From Galeopsis tetrahit (taxonomy: Eukaryota; Streptophyta; Magnoliopsida; Lamiales; Lamiaceae), in NCBI GenBank assembly GCA_963675135.1, contig OY776129.1, positions 61,629,028 to 61,693,027 of the forward strand: a stretch of DNA of 64,000 nt. Reading direction: 5' to 3'. Positions 22,420-33,556 of this stretch are shown in pieces. Made by a program: the position numbers and the translations under genes. Within the stretch, counting starts at the first letter, position 1; each line of letters opens with the position of its first letter. Below the pieces are notes generated by a model. It made no database searches. It was not told the origin of the DNA and was given only the letters and a program-made list of their open reading frames with translations.

Positions 22420-24554
22420 AAGTCAACTCAATTTCTTATAAGGAATTGATTCTATATATAAGACAAATTCTTTCTTATACATTTTTTAAATTGTGTGTTA
22501 TACCAGATGTGCAAATTCCTTTGGAATGGAGGAAGTATTCTATAAAAATTATTAAAGGGAAATTATTTCCAGTAACCCCTTTCCGTTTAAATTTTGTTTA
22601 ATTAGCCTTTGACTAATATTAATCAGAAGCCCCCCTAAATTACCCTCACAAAACAATGCAAAAAGCAGCCAATTATTTAAAAAGAAGGTCATTTAAATAA
22701 AAAATTAAGAAGAAAATCATTTTAAACGAGGTTTTATGTTGATTAGACTATTTAAATAAAAATCCCAAAATTAAATTATTATATAAATTAAAGTAACGCT
22801 TTGCTCAAGAGGTAGGAATATTTTTTATAAGGATAACGATCAGAAGTTTGTGGTTTTGTTTTGTAAATAAGGAGAAGTTAAGAGAGAATTTGTAGTAAAT
22901 GAGTAAGGTGAGGAAGTACTCAGTAGTTTAAAAATTGAATAAGGTGAGGAAGTACTCAGTAGTTTAAAAAATGGGTAGGATCAATAATAAAAATAAAATA
23001 CGCGAAAAATATGTATGTTAATTGATGTAGCTCAAACGATTGGGCATAGTCTATTTTACGTGCATTTTACAATTTTTTAGCATGTTATTTTGCAATGTTT
23101 GCAATAATAATTTCAATTATAATGGCATACACTTTTTAGTGATGTTATTTTACACATTTTAGATATATTTTGTTGCAATTTTCAGTTGTAGATTGTGTTG
23201 CACTTTTTAAGTATATTGACATGCACTTTTTAATAATATTGTGTTGCACTTTCTAGTTATACTAACTTTTACTTTCTAGTTATAATGACTTACATTTTTC
23301 ATTAAAAGTTGTGTTGCACTTTTCAATTATAGTGACTTACACTTTTTATTAATATTGACTTACACTTTTCAACACACACATTTTTCGAAAAAAAATTATC
23401 AATAAAAAAAAATTACAAAAAAAAAAAAATAATAATAAAAAAAAATTGACCTAAGTCAAAAAATTTAGGGTTGATCAAGTCAACTCAATTTCTTATAAGG
23501 AATTGATTCTATATATAAGACAAATTCTTTCTTATACATTTTTTAAATTGTGTGTTATACCAGCTGTGCAAATTCCTTTGGAATGGAGGAAGTATTCTAT
23601 AAAAATTATTAAAGGGAAATTATTTCCAGTAACCCCTTTCCATTTAAATTTTGTTTAATTAGCCTTTGACTAATATTAATCAGAAGCCCCCCTAAATTAC
23701 CCTCACAAAATAACGCAAAAAGCAGTCAATTATTTAAAAAGAGGGTCATTTAAATAAAAAATTAAGAAAAAATCATTTTAAACGAGGTTTTATGTTAATT
23801 AGACTATTTAAATAAAAATCCCAAAATTAAATTATTATGTAAATTAAAGTAACGTTTGCTCAAGAGGTAGGAATATTTTTTATAAGGATAACGATCAGAA
23901 GTTTGTGGTTTTGTTTTGTAAATAAGGAGAAGTTAAGAGAGAATTTGTAGTAAATGAATAAGGTGAGGAAGTACTCAGTAGTTTAAAAAATGAATAAGGT
24001 GAGGAAGTACTCAGTAGTTTAAAAAATGGGTATGATCAATAATAAAAATAAAATACGCGAAAAATATGTATGTTAATTGATGTAGCTCAAACGATTGGGC
24101 ATAGTCTATTTTACGTGCATTTTACAATTTTTTAGCATGTTATTTTGCAATGTTTGCAATAATAATTTCAATTATAATGACATACACTTTTTAGTGATGT
24201 TATTTTACACATTTTAGATATATTTTGTTGCAATTTTCAGTTGTAGATTGTGTTGCACTTTTTAAGTATATTGACATGCACTTTTTAATAATATTGTGTT
24301 GCACTTTCTAGTTATACTAACTTTTACTTTCTAGTTATAATGACTTACATTTTTCATTAAAAGTTGTGTTGCACTTTTCAATTACACTTTTTATTAATAT
24401 TGACTTACACTTTTCAACACACACATTTTTCGGAAAAAATTATCAATAAAAAAAATTACAGAAAAAAAATAATAATAAAAAAAAAATTGACCTAAGTCAA
24501 AAAATTTAGGGTTGATCAAGTCAACTCAATTTCTTATAAGGAATTGATTCTATA

Positions 24555-25490
24555 GGGAAAATATCAATTTTGGTCACTCAATTTTACATCTTTTCATATT
24601 TGGTCACTCACATTTAGTCACTATCAAAATTGGTCACCCAGTTATTATTTTCTATCAAAATTGATCACTCTGTTGGTCAATTTGTCATTGACTAACGGAG
24701 AAAGAGTTTTAAGCCGTGAAATTTTTCAAAACGCAAAAATATTTATAATAGGTCAGAAGGAATTCTGATGCATCTTCAACTCCAGTGGTTTACTTTTTAT
24801 TTTATAGATAATTAGGAAATGAGAAACAAGAGATATAAATTTATTTCAATTAATTTCAAATGTTTTCATAATTGAAAAAACAGAGTACAATTGTTCAAAA
24901 AAAACCAGAGTACAAAGTTTCATTCTATCTCTTGAATTTCTCATTTCCTGTAAAATAAAAAGTAAACCAACAACAAATGAATTCATAATTGAGTTTAAGT
25001 ACCAGAAATGAATTCATAATTGAGTTTAAGTATCAGCAAGTTGATTGAATCACGTTTTAGAAAGTAAACCAACAACAAATGAATCCAGCAAGTTGATTGA
25101 ATTTTGATGTATGAGAATTCTTTCTGATCAATGATAAATATAATGAAAATTCCTTCTAAAAGATGCATGAGAATTCCTTTTGACCTATCGATAAATATAA
25201 TGAGAATTTTGTGATTGACTAAGATTCTTCAATGTAGGTTCCACATTTGCTACTGCGTTTGTTTCATTTTCTAGAAGATGCATCAGAAGTTTTTAACGTT
25301 TTGAAAATTTTGAGCTCAAAACTCTTTCTCCGTTAGTCAATGTTCTCCGTTAGTCAATGACAGATTGACTAACGGAATTATCAATTTTGATAGAATATAA
25401 TAAGTGAGTGACTAATTTTGATAGTGACTAAATGTGGGTGACCAAATATGAAAAGAGGTAAAACTGAGTGACCAAAATTGATATTTTCCC
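24555..25490. mobile_element. MULE with ~155 bp terminal inverted repeats
   Basis: Both ends read inward GGGAAAATATCAATTTTGGT, and the arms remain alignable for about 155 bp (TGGTCACTCA and GACTAACGGAGAA motifs). A perfect 9 bp duplication GATTCTATA lies at 24546-24554 and 25491-25499. The interior has overlapping repeats of AATTCATAATTGAGTTTAAG and AGTAAACCAACAACAAATGA and no gene. It is present only in the third tandem unit of copy 1, hence recent. Confidence 0.92.
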
Positions 25491-26066
25491 GATTCTATAT
25501 ATAAGACAAATTCTTTCTTATACATTTTTTAAATTGTGTGTTATACCATATGTGCAAATTCCTTTGGAATGAAGGAAGTATTCTATAAAAATTATTAAAG
25601 GGAAATTATTTCCAGTAACCCCTTTCCATTTAAATTTTGTTTAAATAGCCTTTGACTAATATTAATCAGAAGTCCCCCTAAATTTCCCTCACAAAACAAT
25701 GCAAAAAGCAGTCAATTATTTAAAAAGAGGGCCATTTAAATAAAAAATTAAGAAGAAAATCATTTTAAACGAGGTTTTATGTTGATTAGACTATTTAAAT
25801 AAAAATCCCAAAATTAAATTATTATATAAATTAAAGTAACGCTTTGCTCAAGAGGTAGGAATATTTTTTATAAGGATAACGATCAGAAGTTTGTGGTTTT
25901 GTTTTGTAAATAAGGAGAAGTTAAGAGAGAATTTGTAGTAAATGAATAAGGTGAGGAAGTACTCTGTAGTTTAAAAAATAAATAAAAATAAAAAATTCAA
26001 GGAGTTGATTGTAAGTTTGAAAATTTGGAATATACTTCTCTTTAGTCGTTCTAAAGCGGATTCCAT

Positions 26067-26285
26067 TTGGTCAATTAATAGGCGCCTCTTCTACGGCCAC
26101 TCTTCTGTCTGACACTCGACCAAAGTCTGATAGTTTGAAATGCCTTGGTCAATTAATAGGCGCCTCCCCTACAACCACTCTTCTCTCTGACACTCGACCA
26201 AAGTCTGATAGTTTGAAATGCCTTGGTCAATTAATAGGCGCCTCCCCTACAGCCACTCTTCTCTCTGACACTCGACAACCGATAA
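26067..26285. repeat. 78 bp tandem repeat, about 2.8 copies
   Basis: Units begin TTGGTCAATTAATAGGCGCC at 26067, 26145 and 26223 and contain GACACTCGACCAAAGTCTGA. The same array is in copy 2 at 46517-46735. Confidence 0.9.
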
Positions 26286-26421
26286 TTTGAAATAGGGTGC
26301 TTCTGTTTGACTTCAATTTTTAATTTCAATACAGCGCTCAAGGGAGCTCTTATTAATTCTATTAAAATTTAAAAATCTATCAAACACCGATATTTAAATA
26401 TAAAAAAATCGAAAATTAGTA

Positions 26422-26674
26422 CTCCCTCCGTTTCGGTATAAGTTTTTTTTGGTTGTTTTGGTTAAGAAATATGATTAAATAATAGATGTAGTAGAAGTGA
26501 TATGAGAGAGAAAATAATAGATGAGAATTAGATGAAGTATAATAAAATAATAGATAAAATATAAATAATGTGATTGGGAGAGAGAAAATCACATACCAAA
26601 AATGAAAAAAAATGAAATGAGAAATTTTAGTGCGGGACATCATAAAGGAAAGCGAGAAACTTATAGAGGGAGAT
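26422..26674. mobile_element. Stowaway-type MITE
   Basis: Starts CTCCCTCCGTTTCGG after TA and ends near TATAGAGGGAGATG before TA. The body matches the remnant at 11268-11504. The copy-2 partner is 46916-47169. Confidence 0.7.
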
Positions 26675-26837
26675 GTAGTATTTAATTGAAAAAACCTTTA
26701 AATTTCCAATAAAGAAACATTTATTTACTTTATTAAATTTAATTATACTCATTTTTTTAAATTTTAATTAAGATACGTTTATTTCTTTGTTAAATTTTAT
26801 TATACTCATTTCTTTAAATTTTAATAATAAAGTTTGG

Positions 26838-27200
26838 AAGGGGGTCGACGACACCGTGGCCACGACAACGTTCAAAGCACATAAATTTTTGACGGAATGG
26901 AAAAGTGTGCGGCGGCGACCTACCCGAAAGGATGTAGCACAGCCCGGCTGCAAGGAATGACACAAACCCCTACACAGTTTATCAAAGTGAACGCCGACGC
27001 AGGGTTTTTCGAAGATACCCGAGAAACGAAAATTGGAATGGTGACACGAGACGACGAGGGGAGATTCCTGGCATGCAAAGCGGCACGAGAGCCAGGGATG
27101 ATCGAGGAAGGAGAGGCATGGGGTTTGGCAGAGGTAATTCAATGGGCCTAGTCTGGGTTATGAAAAAGTGATAATAGAAGTAGATGCTAAAATTTTGCTC
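26838..27200 (+). pseudogene. RNase H-like (RVT_3-type) domain fragment, copy 1
   Basis: The frame from about 26968 reads FIKVNADAGFFEDTRETKIG, VTRDDEGRFLACKA and EEGEAWGLAEVIQWA. This matches the plant RNase H-like domain of LINE-derived or domesticated proteins (KVN-D-A start, RD-G-G core, E-A-A-L-W helix). The expected next strand (KVIIEVDAKILL) is in another frame after a stop at 27149, so there is a frameshift. Upstream, a WKSVRRRPTRKDV-like stretch lies in yet another frame. No catalytic domain is complete. It is duplicated at 47335-47693 with a 3 bp length difference near 26910. Confidence 0.7.
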
Positions 27201-27469
27201 AGGTTCATTTTTAAGTTTACAAAATATACCATTTATTCTATTTAAATAATTAACTTATAAATATTTTTTTTTACTTTATTAACAAGATGAGTATGTACCA
27301 ACCATATTTTTTACTCGTTATTTCACATCTATTTTTTATAATTAAAACATAATTTTTTAAAAAACATATATGAGCAAAATTTTACTAGTTATTTATAAGT
27401 AAATGAAATTAATAACGTGAATAAATAATGTGATAACTAAAAGATGAAGATAAAACGGGTGTAAATAAT

Positions 27470-28190
27470 ACAACAGTATTATTCTTAAAAAAAAAATAAA
27501 CATAATAAAATTGAAAAAAATAAAAGTAACAATAAAATTGAACAAAAAAGGAGTAATTGTGTTTAATATAATCAGTCGCCATCTTGAAATTACATACATC
27601 ACAAGTAAATTTGGTATTAAAAGGTAAAATTAAAATTTGAACATCTTGAATAAAAAAGGGTCTTGACCACCGTTCCGGTTCTTCAACATCATGTTGCCTC
27701 TACAAATTAATTTATGAACAAGCTTTGGAGCCCCTGAACGAGAGAGAGAGAGGAAGAAAAATACAAAAATCAAAGTAATAAAAAGTAAGAAGACTGCAAG
27801 AACAATAAACTAATGGAGGATCTTAGTGAGTATTACTAATATTTCAACCGTTTAATTCTTCAAGCACCATTGAACACAAGATGATGCTAATTTCAACACT
27901 ATCTTACGAGATATCTATCTAAGAATATAAGTTAGTTGAGGCAGCAAATTATTCAAAATATATTTCATTGCTTGAGAAACTGTGTGAGCTTAATGAATCA
28001 GATATTAATTTTAAAAAAAATGCGATGATTCATTAAGTCACACAATTTCCGAAGCTAAAAACAATTTTAGATAATTCTTTAGTCTCAGTTAACTTAAATA
28101 AATAGAGATCCAGTAAAAACGTGATGAAAGTAGATCTTTTACAATCTTCACGCGTTTCGTCTGTCCCAGATCAATAAAAACCTGAAAAAA
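27470..28190 (-). repeat. Block beta, copy 1
   Basis: Diverged duplicate of block alpha (14400-15190) and near-identical to 47965-48690. On the - strand it has a 39 nt exon-like segment (28181-28143) between TTTTTTTCAG and GTAAAAG, and a CTCTCTCGTTCAG acceptor near 27736. The hairpin at 27970-28055 lies between. Unlike alpha, it keeps a promoter-like end (28440-28560). Confidence 0.65.
27970..28055 (-). ncRNA. Candidate microRNA-like hairpin (core), block beta copy 1
   Basis: The arms GCTTGAGAAACTGTGTGAGC... (27970-28000) and ...TCACACAATTTCCGAAGC (28026-28055) pair over about 30 nt with one bulge. Weaker pairing (about 75%) extends to arms of roughly 100 nt (about 27900-28125). Non-Watson-Crick positions become G-U pairs only in a - strand RNA. 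The same core occurs at 14970-15056, 43213-43297 and 48463-48548. It matches no microRNA I know. Expression is unproven; it could be an inverted duplication without function. Confidence 0.4.
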
Positions 28191-28353
28191 ACTGCGTAAA
28201 TGACGCCCAGCACAACAAAAGTAATTTAGTATCGGCAGTAAAAAAGTAAAATGCAATGAGTAGTACTGATCATGAAAAATAAAATTTGTACAGCCAATTT
28301 GTCTTCAATATCTAGAAAACACTTGCAACTACGCATGCCTACAGATCTGTAAC

Positions 28354-28431
28354 GTTCAAGCAAATATAAGAAATTTGAGGAAACAAGGCGCAGTTCAAGC
28401 AAATATAAGAAATTTGAGGAAACAAGGCGCA
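28354..28431. repeat. 39 bp tandem duplication
   Basis: Two adjacent copies of GTTCAAGCAAATATAAGAAA...GGCGCA at 28354 and 28393. Also present in copy 2 (about 48847-48924). It lies in the putative first intron of the - strand transcription unit. Confidence 0.9.
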
Positions 28432-28439
28432 CACCTCAC

Positions 28440-28560
28440 CGTAAGAAACGATGGATCTGATCGACGGCTGTTGGGTGACTATGATCCTAGGGTTATACGG
28501 CAGTAAAGAGTTGAGAGAGTGATGTGGGAGCTAAACTGGTAGAGAGTGGCTATATATAGG
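28440..28560 (-). promoter_or_regulatory. Putative - strand promoter and leader exon
   Basis: On the - strand CCTATATATAGCC (TATA box, 28549-28560) is followed by a pyrimidine-rich leader and, about 110 nt on, a CTTACG/GTGAGG donor at 28440/28439. This would drive transcription through the hairpin. No start codon for a sensible frame follows, so a non-coding or decayed transcript is more likely. Block alpha lacks this part. Confidence 0.4.
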
Positions 28561-28788
28561 AAATTGAAGAAGATTCTAGATCGTTTATAGTATTTGCCTA
28601 TTTGGGCTTAAATTCTGCTTAATTCTACTTTTGGGCCAATATTTTCAGCAACCTACAATTATTCTTCATAAATAAAATATGATGATTTTTCACTACTTAT
28701 TAGGTTTTGTTTATTGATATTAGCCGTAGATGGACACACATATTAAAAAAGTTTAATAATGAGTGAAGTTTTGATATATAATTTTATA

Positions 28789-29084
28789 CTCTCTCTCTGT
28801 TTAATTTTAAAATGTCTACTTCTCTTGGCATGAATTTTATTGAATATTGATTAATTTATTCATAAAACAGATAAGTTGAGGGTGTGATAGGGGTATTGTG
28901 GGTTCCATTTATAAATAGAATGATTGTTTATGAATAAAGTGAATGGTAAAGTGGGTAAATATGTGATGGTAGGAGGTGGATATATAGTAATATGAATAGT
29001 ATTGTTTCCTAAAAAAGGTATGGACATAATAAAATTGAACAACCAAAAAAGGAAAGTGAAAATAATGAAATTAGACGGAGGGAG
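28789..29084. mobile_element. Stowaway-type MITE
   Basis: Starts CTCTCTCTCTGTTTAATTTT and ends TTAGACGGAGGGAG, with TA at both borders. The copy-2 partner is 49282-49577. Confidence 0.75.
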
Positions 29085-29089
29085 TACTA

Positions 29090-29367
29090 CTTTCTCCGTT
29101 CCATTATTATTTGTACACTTTTTTTATTTGGAACGTTCCAAAACTATTTGTACACTCTTAATATGAAAATACTCCACAAAATTTTTTACTCACTCAACAT
29201 CATTTTATTTTCAAAATTGTCTCTTTTTTTTTACATACATTTTACTTTACACCTCACCAAATCACCTAAAACATTTCTCATTTATCTTACATCATCAACC
29301 ACTAAAAACTCATTTTCTTAAAAAATGTGTCAGTCAAATCATGCAAATAATTCCGAGATTGACGGAG
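29090..29367. mobile_element. Stowaway-type MITE containing the duplication breakpoint
   Basis: Starts CTTTCTCCGTTCCATTATT and ends GAGATTGACGGAG between TA dinucleotides. Copy 2 of the large duplication stops inside this element (29310 = 49803), so only its left part exists there. Confidence 0.75.
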
Positions 29368-29573
29368 TAAAACTTTATATATAAAGTAAAAAAATGAGTT
29401 GACTATTGTGTACGTGTGGAGAAAAAGTAATAACATTTGTATAAAATTGAAGATATTTTTAGGGTGAAGTTTTTAAGGAGTTTTACATTTTAAGGATGTG
29501 AAAGTTATTGTGGAACGTCCAAAAAAATAAAAATGAAAGTGTGAAAGTAATTGTGAAACAGATGGAATATTAG

Positions 29574-30369
29574 TTGGGTTTTTCTTACGGTAGTCAAATT
29601 GTACAAAGTGTCCGATCCTTAAAGGTGGAGCAGAACGGGGAACATCGAGGGATAGGAAAAGTGACAGTAATTCCCGATATCCACTTCGGACCCGAAGACA
29701 TGGGAGCATCCAGAGAGACTCATAATGATGCTCTGGTGATCACTATGGATATCGCAGGGTATGACGTAGCGCGAATTTTCGTGGGGGAGTGGAAACGGCC
29801 CTTTATGGATTTTCAGGGGGAGCAATTCAGCCTCTCGGATTAGCCCTGTTGCAGGTAGGGCTAGGGACTGCCCCCCACCGGCGAGTACAAATGATAGAAT
29901 TATTGATGGTTGATGTTCCCTCCTCATATAATGTGGTGATGGGAAGACCAAGCTTGAATATTTTTCAGGCAGTAATTTCCACCTTCCATATGAAGATGAA
30001 ATTTCCTACCACAGGGGGAGTGGGAGAGATATGCGGAGACCAGTACCAAGCAAGGAAATGTTATGTAGAGTCAGTTAAGATAGCAGACAAGGCTACGTTC
30101 CGAGGTTTGGAAAGATGTAAAGGGGAAGACCCCGAACTGAAAAAACAGAAAGTAGCTGAGTTGGCAGGAGAGTAGCCCAAAATCAGGGCAGATGAGGAAC
30201 TAATGAACATCGAACTTTATGCAGAGAAGGAGGGGTTCACGACTAGAGTTAGGACTCAGATGGATCCAGAACTCAAGGAAAGAATAATAGCCACTCTCCG
30301 AAAGAACGTGGATATATTTGCCTTCACCGCAGCGGATATGACGGGTATCCTTCCAGAGATAGCAGTACA
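29574..30369 (+). pseudogene. Gypsy protease region, fragment 1
   Basis: Recognisable stretches are VIPDIHFGPEDMGASRETHN, DALVITMDIAGYDVARIFV and, in a shifted frame, ALYGFSGGAIQPLGLALLQV and VDVPSSYNVVMGRPSLN. These are the retropepsin-like region of gypsy elements. The active-site segment (DTGSS in relatives) is missing: the frame goes from RIFV directly into unrelated residues and stops at 29840. Further stops lie near 30174. The part at 30203-30369 (RKNVDIFAFTAADMTGILPE) leads into the reverse transcriptase and is split by a hAT insertion. Confidence 0.8.
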
Positions 30370-30942
30370 CAGTGTTGCAGAAATCGGTTCTAGGCGCCGA
30401 CTAGTCGGCGCCTAGTCGCTAGGCGGGAGGCTTCCGAGGGGATTTCATGCAAATCGGCCAACAAAGTCGGTTGGGCCACTAGTCGCCGCCTAGGCGGCTG
30501 TTTCCGACTAATCGCGTTTTTTTTTTTTTTTTTTTTTAATTTTAAATTCCAAAACGACGTTTTATACTTAGTAAATAAAATAAAAAATAAAAAACAAAAA
30601 TTACCATTACATTTTAATTTACCCTACAACAAATTGTGAAACATTAAAAAAAATGAAGAGATTACTACCGACAATCAACCAAATGCCTAACTTAATTAAT
30701 TTAGTTAATTGAATATTTTGACCATTTCATGTGAAACATTGAAACATGATTTTTTTGTGATGTGAATTTGGGATGTTAATTTGAAACATGTGGAAATTAG
30801 TTGTTTTATCTTTAATTCTTTATTATGAACTGTTTTTTTTAGTATTAATTATTCTGTATTTTTTAGTTTTGTCTTTATTATGAAAACTTTTTTTTAGTAT
30901 TAACTATTAATAATTCTTTGTTTTAAATTTTTTTAAAATTTA

Positions 30943-30983
<41 letters not shown>

Positions 30984-31068
30984 GGATTTCCTAGTCGGCG
31001 CCTAGGCGGCCTAGGCGCTAGGCGGACAGAAAACGCCCGATCAGCGATTTCCGATTTCTACAACCTTG
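30370..31068. mobile_element. hAT-type non-autonomous element inside gypsy pol
   Basis: Terminal repeats CAGTGTTGCAGAAATCGG and, reverse-complemented from the right, CAAGGTTGTAGAAATCGG. A perfect 8 bp duplication GCAGTACA lies at 30362-30369 and 31069-31076, the hAT signature. The subterminal regions are GC-rich inverted TAGGCGCC / CTAGTCGGCG motifs. The centre is AT-rich with a roughly 40 bp A run near 30945-30980. Confidence 0.92.
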
Positions 31069-32481
31069 GCAGTACATCACCTCAACGTGGACCCTGGATC
31101 AAGACCAGTGAAGCAAAAATTGAGGAATTTCGGTAAAGAAAAGAATCTCATTGTGAAAGATGAAATTGATAAATTGTCGAAGGCAGGACATATAAAGAGG
31201 GTACAGTTCCCCGAATGGCTCTCAAATGCAGTGTTGGTATCCAAAGGAGCTGGTAGGTGGAGGATGTGCATCGACTTCAGAGACTTAAACAAAGCATGCC
31301 CCAAGGACCATTATCCCTTACCCAGGATCGATCAGTTGGTGGACGCGACATCAGGTTTTGAGTTGCTCAGTATGATGGACGCATACCAGGGATACCATCA
31401 GATCCAGTTGAATCCCCTTGATATCCAAAAGAGAATGGTAGACTCAGTTTTTCAAGAGCAAATTGGTAAGAACATGGAAATTTACGTGGATGATATGTTG
31501 GCCAAGAGCGTTAAGGCAGAGCAACATGTGAAAGACATGGAAGAGATATTCCAGGTGATCAGGAGTAACGGCATTAAGCTGAATCCAGCTAAATGCTCTT
31601 TCGGAATAAAATCAGGGAAATTTCTAGGATACATGGTGACCCAGAGGGGAATAGAAGTCAACCCTGCCAAGATGAAAGTTGTGTTGGACATGCAGCCTCC
31701 TCGAAACCTGAAGGAATTACAAACCTTGAATGGGAGGATAGCAGCTCTGAGCAGGTTCATATCGAGATCAGCAGAGAAAAGTCATCACTTCTTCAGAACC
31801 TTGAGGAAAGGGGCAAAATTCGAGTGGGACGAGCCTTGTCAGAAGGCCTTTGAGGAACTCAAACGTCACCTGGAACAACTCCCAAAGCTGATAAAACCCT
31901 CTCAGGGAGATATACTATTCCTATATCTTTCAGTGGGGGAGCACTCCTTAAGCACAACACTGATGAAAGAAGAGGGCTCCACGCAGCAGCCCATATACTA
32001 CGTGAGTAAGGTAATTCAAGGAGCAGAGGTCAGATATTCAGAGGTAGAAAACGGAGCCCTGGCGGTGGTAGTGACAACTAGGCGATTACGCCCCTATTTC
32101 TTGTCTTATAAAATTGTTGTACGGACTAATTATCCCCTGAAGCAGGTACTAGGGAGAGCAGACTTGTCTGGAAGAATGGTCAAATGGGCCGCTGAATTGC
32201 AGGAATGTGATATTGATTATGAACCCAGGAGGGCTATTAAGGCCCAAGCCCTGACAAACTTTATTCAAGAATCCACTAGAGCAGAGGAGATGGAAGGCTG
32301 GAAGGTGTATGTTGATGGCTCCGCATTAGCGCTTGGGTGTGGGGCAGGGATAATATTGATGAACCCTGAAGGTCAGGAGGTAACATGGGAATACCTCGCC
32401 AAAGATGAAAAGATGATTGTGTATTTAGAGCAAGTGAGGAACTTGAAGAATAAATTCCAAGAGAGGAAAAAACACTTGTGA
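31069..32481 (+). pseudogene. Gypsy reverse transcriptase / RNase H, fragment 1
   Basis: Long open frame (about 470 codons) with gypsy RT landmarks: WRMCIDFRDLNKACPKDHYP, MMDAYQGYHQI and the catalytic YVDDML at about 31483. The connection and RNase H regions follow (YYVSKVIQGAEVRYSEVE, WKVYVDGSALALGCGAGIIL). Two in-frame deletions are evident against family expectation. About 30 residues are missing between the MMDAY and YVDD motifs, and the central RNase H segment is gone, so GQEVTWEYLAKDEK joins directly. The frame is open but the enzyme would be inactive. Integrase is absent from this fragment. Confidence 0.88.
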
Positions 32482-33420
32482 TTCTGATATTGAAAAAACT
32501 TCAATCATTGAGAGAATTGCGCGAACAAAGGAATTTCGCTTCACAAAAAGGAGGGGGGAATGAATGCTCTCAACCGCTGCATACTTGACAACTTAAGGGA
32601 GGTATCTCTGCACTTTTTATGTGAACCGAAATTGAAATATCGCTTGAAAGACATTTTTTGTTGATGATCTAGTGTTAAGTATTTTTAAAAAATCAGCTTG
32701 TATAAGAAGCATAAATTTAGCATGAGAACATGTGTTTAATCTGATGAAAAATGACTGTGTTAATATTTGCATCAACAGTCATCTCTTGACTATTGTGTTG
32801 AAAGGGTAAGTGAAATATACATTAAGACTTGCAGTAGTGTTTATCTCTTAGCTATTATGCTGTGAAAAATGTGATATATGAGGTAGCATGCATTGTCTTG
32901 GCTAATTGATTCATACTAATCTAATATTTGAATGAGACTCGTCGATATGATGAATTTGAATGAGAAGAATAATTTATCTATGATAGATAGGATCGAGATA
33001 AACTATTATATGATGTGATTTGCATAATTGACTACTCCTTAACTATGATGTTGTGGAGAAGGATTTAAATCTACTTAGTTTAGCGTGGATATTAATCGTT
33101 TCAATCAATGTGTTGCGAAAATATGAGATGTATTGTATATGTGGAAAGATTCGCATGAGAATACACTTTTTATTGAATGAGCACTAGAATATTGACAAAG
33201 CCGTTACCAAATCTTGGTACAAATTGTTATTTAACCTTTTTGTTGTGAGAAATGTCGAGAAGGTCCAGCCTAAAAACCTTTAAGAACCCTGGGAGTGCTG
33301 AAAACACAAGAGGTTCCGGAAGGGTATGCAGGGCCCCGAGGTCCATGATCCAGATCGGTGGAGGTTCTGGAGGGTTATTCAGGGCCCCGAGGCCTAACAT
33401 CCAGATTAGACAGTATGAGG
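32482..33420. other. Non-coding retroelement spacer
   Basis: No gene. The last 180 bp show repeated GGCCCCGAGG-type motifs that lead into the 35 bp array. Probably the long spacer of the gypsy element. Confidence 0.5.
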
Positions 33421-33556
33421 CAGAGATAGGGAACATTCTGGTCCCCGAGGGCTGGCAGAGATAGGGAATATTCTGGTCCCCGAGGGCTGGCATAGGGAAT
33501 ATTCTGGTCCCCGAGAGCTGGCAGAGATAGGGAGTATTCTGGTCCCCGAGGGCTGG
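33421..33556. repeat. 35 bp tandem repeat, about 4 copies
   Basis: Units CAGAGATAGGGAATATTCTG followed by GTCCCCGAGGGCTGG start at 33421, 33456, about 33487 (4 bp short) and 33522. Typical of internal arrays in large gypsy elements. Confidence 0.88.

Larger units (their letters stand above)
16364..25985 (+). repeat. Array of ~1.05 kb tandem units, copy 1 (three units)
   Basis: Units start at ATGGGTAGGATCAAT-like sequence at 16364, 22971 and 24026. Unit 1 is interrupted by the CACTA element, unit 2 is 1055 bp, and unit 3 carries the MULE at 24555-25490. Each unit runs from inside the foldback element through the right half of the Stowaway MITE and about 400 bp of flank, and ends with a short repeat of AATAAGGTGAGGAAGTACTC. 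Copy 2 has only two units (44363-46435). Confidence 0.85.
10844..29310 (+). repeat. Large direct segmental duplication, copy 1
   Basis: Near-identical collinear sequence to 38609-49803, beginning AGAGTTGCATAGATGTC and ending ACTAAAAACT inside a MITE. It is longer than copy 2 because of insertions at 12313-13753, 16976-22419 and 24555-25490 and one extra tandem unit. Aligned stretches such as 28200-28560 versus 48690-49050 differ at only a few bases. Confidence 0.9.

Noticed and set aside
26768..27142. 124-codon - strand frame opposite the RNase H fragment
   Set aside because: Shadow of the RNase H-like sequence, which has recognisable motifs on the + strand.
29619..29951. 110-codon - strand frame
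   Set aside because: Antisense shadow of the gypsy protease region.
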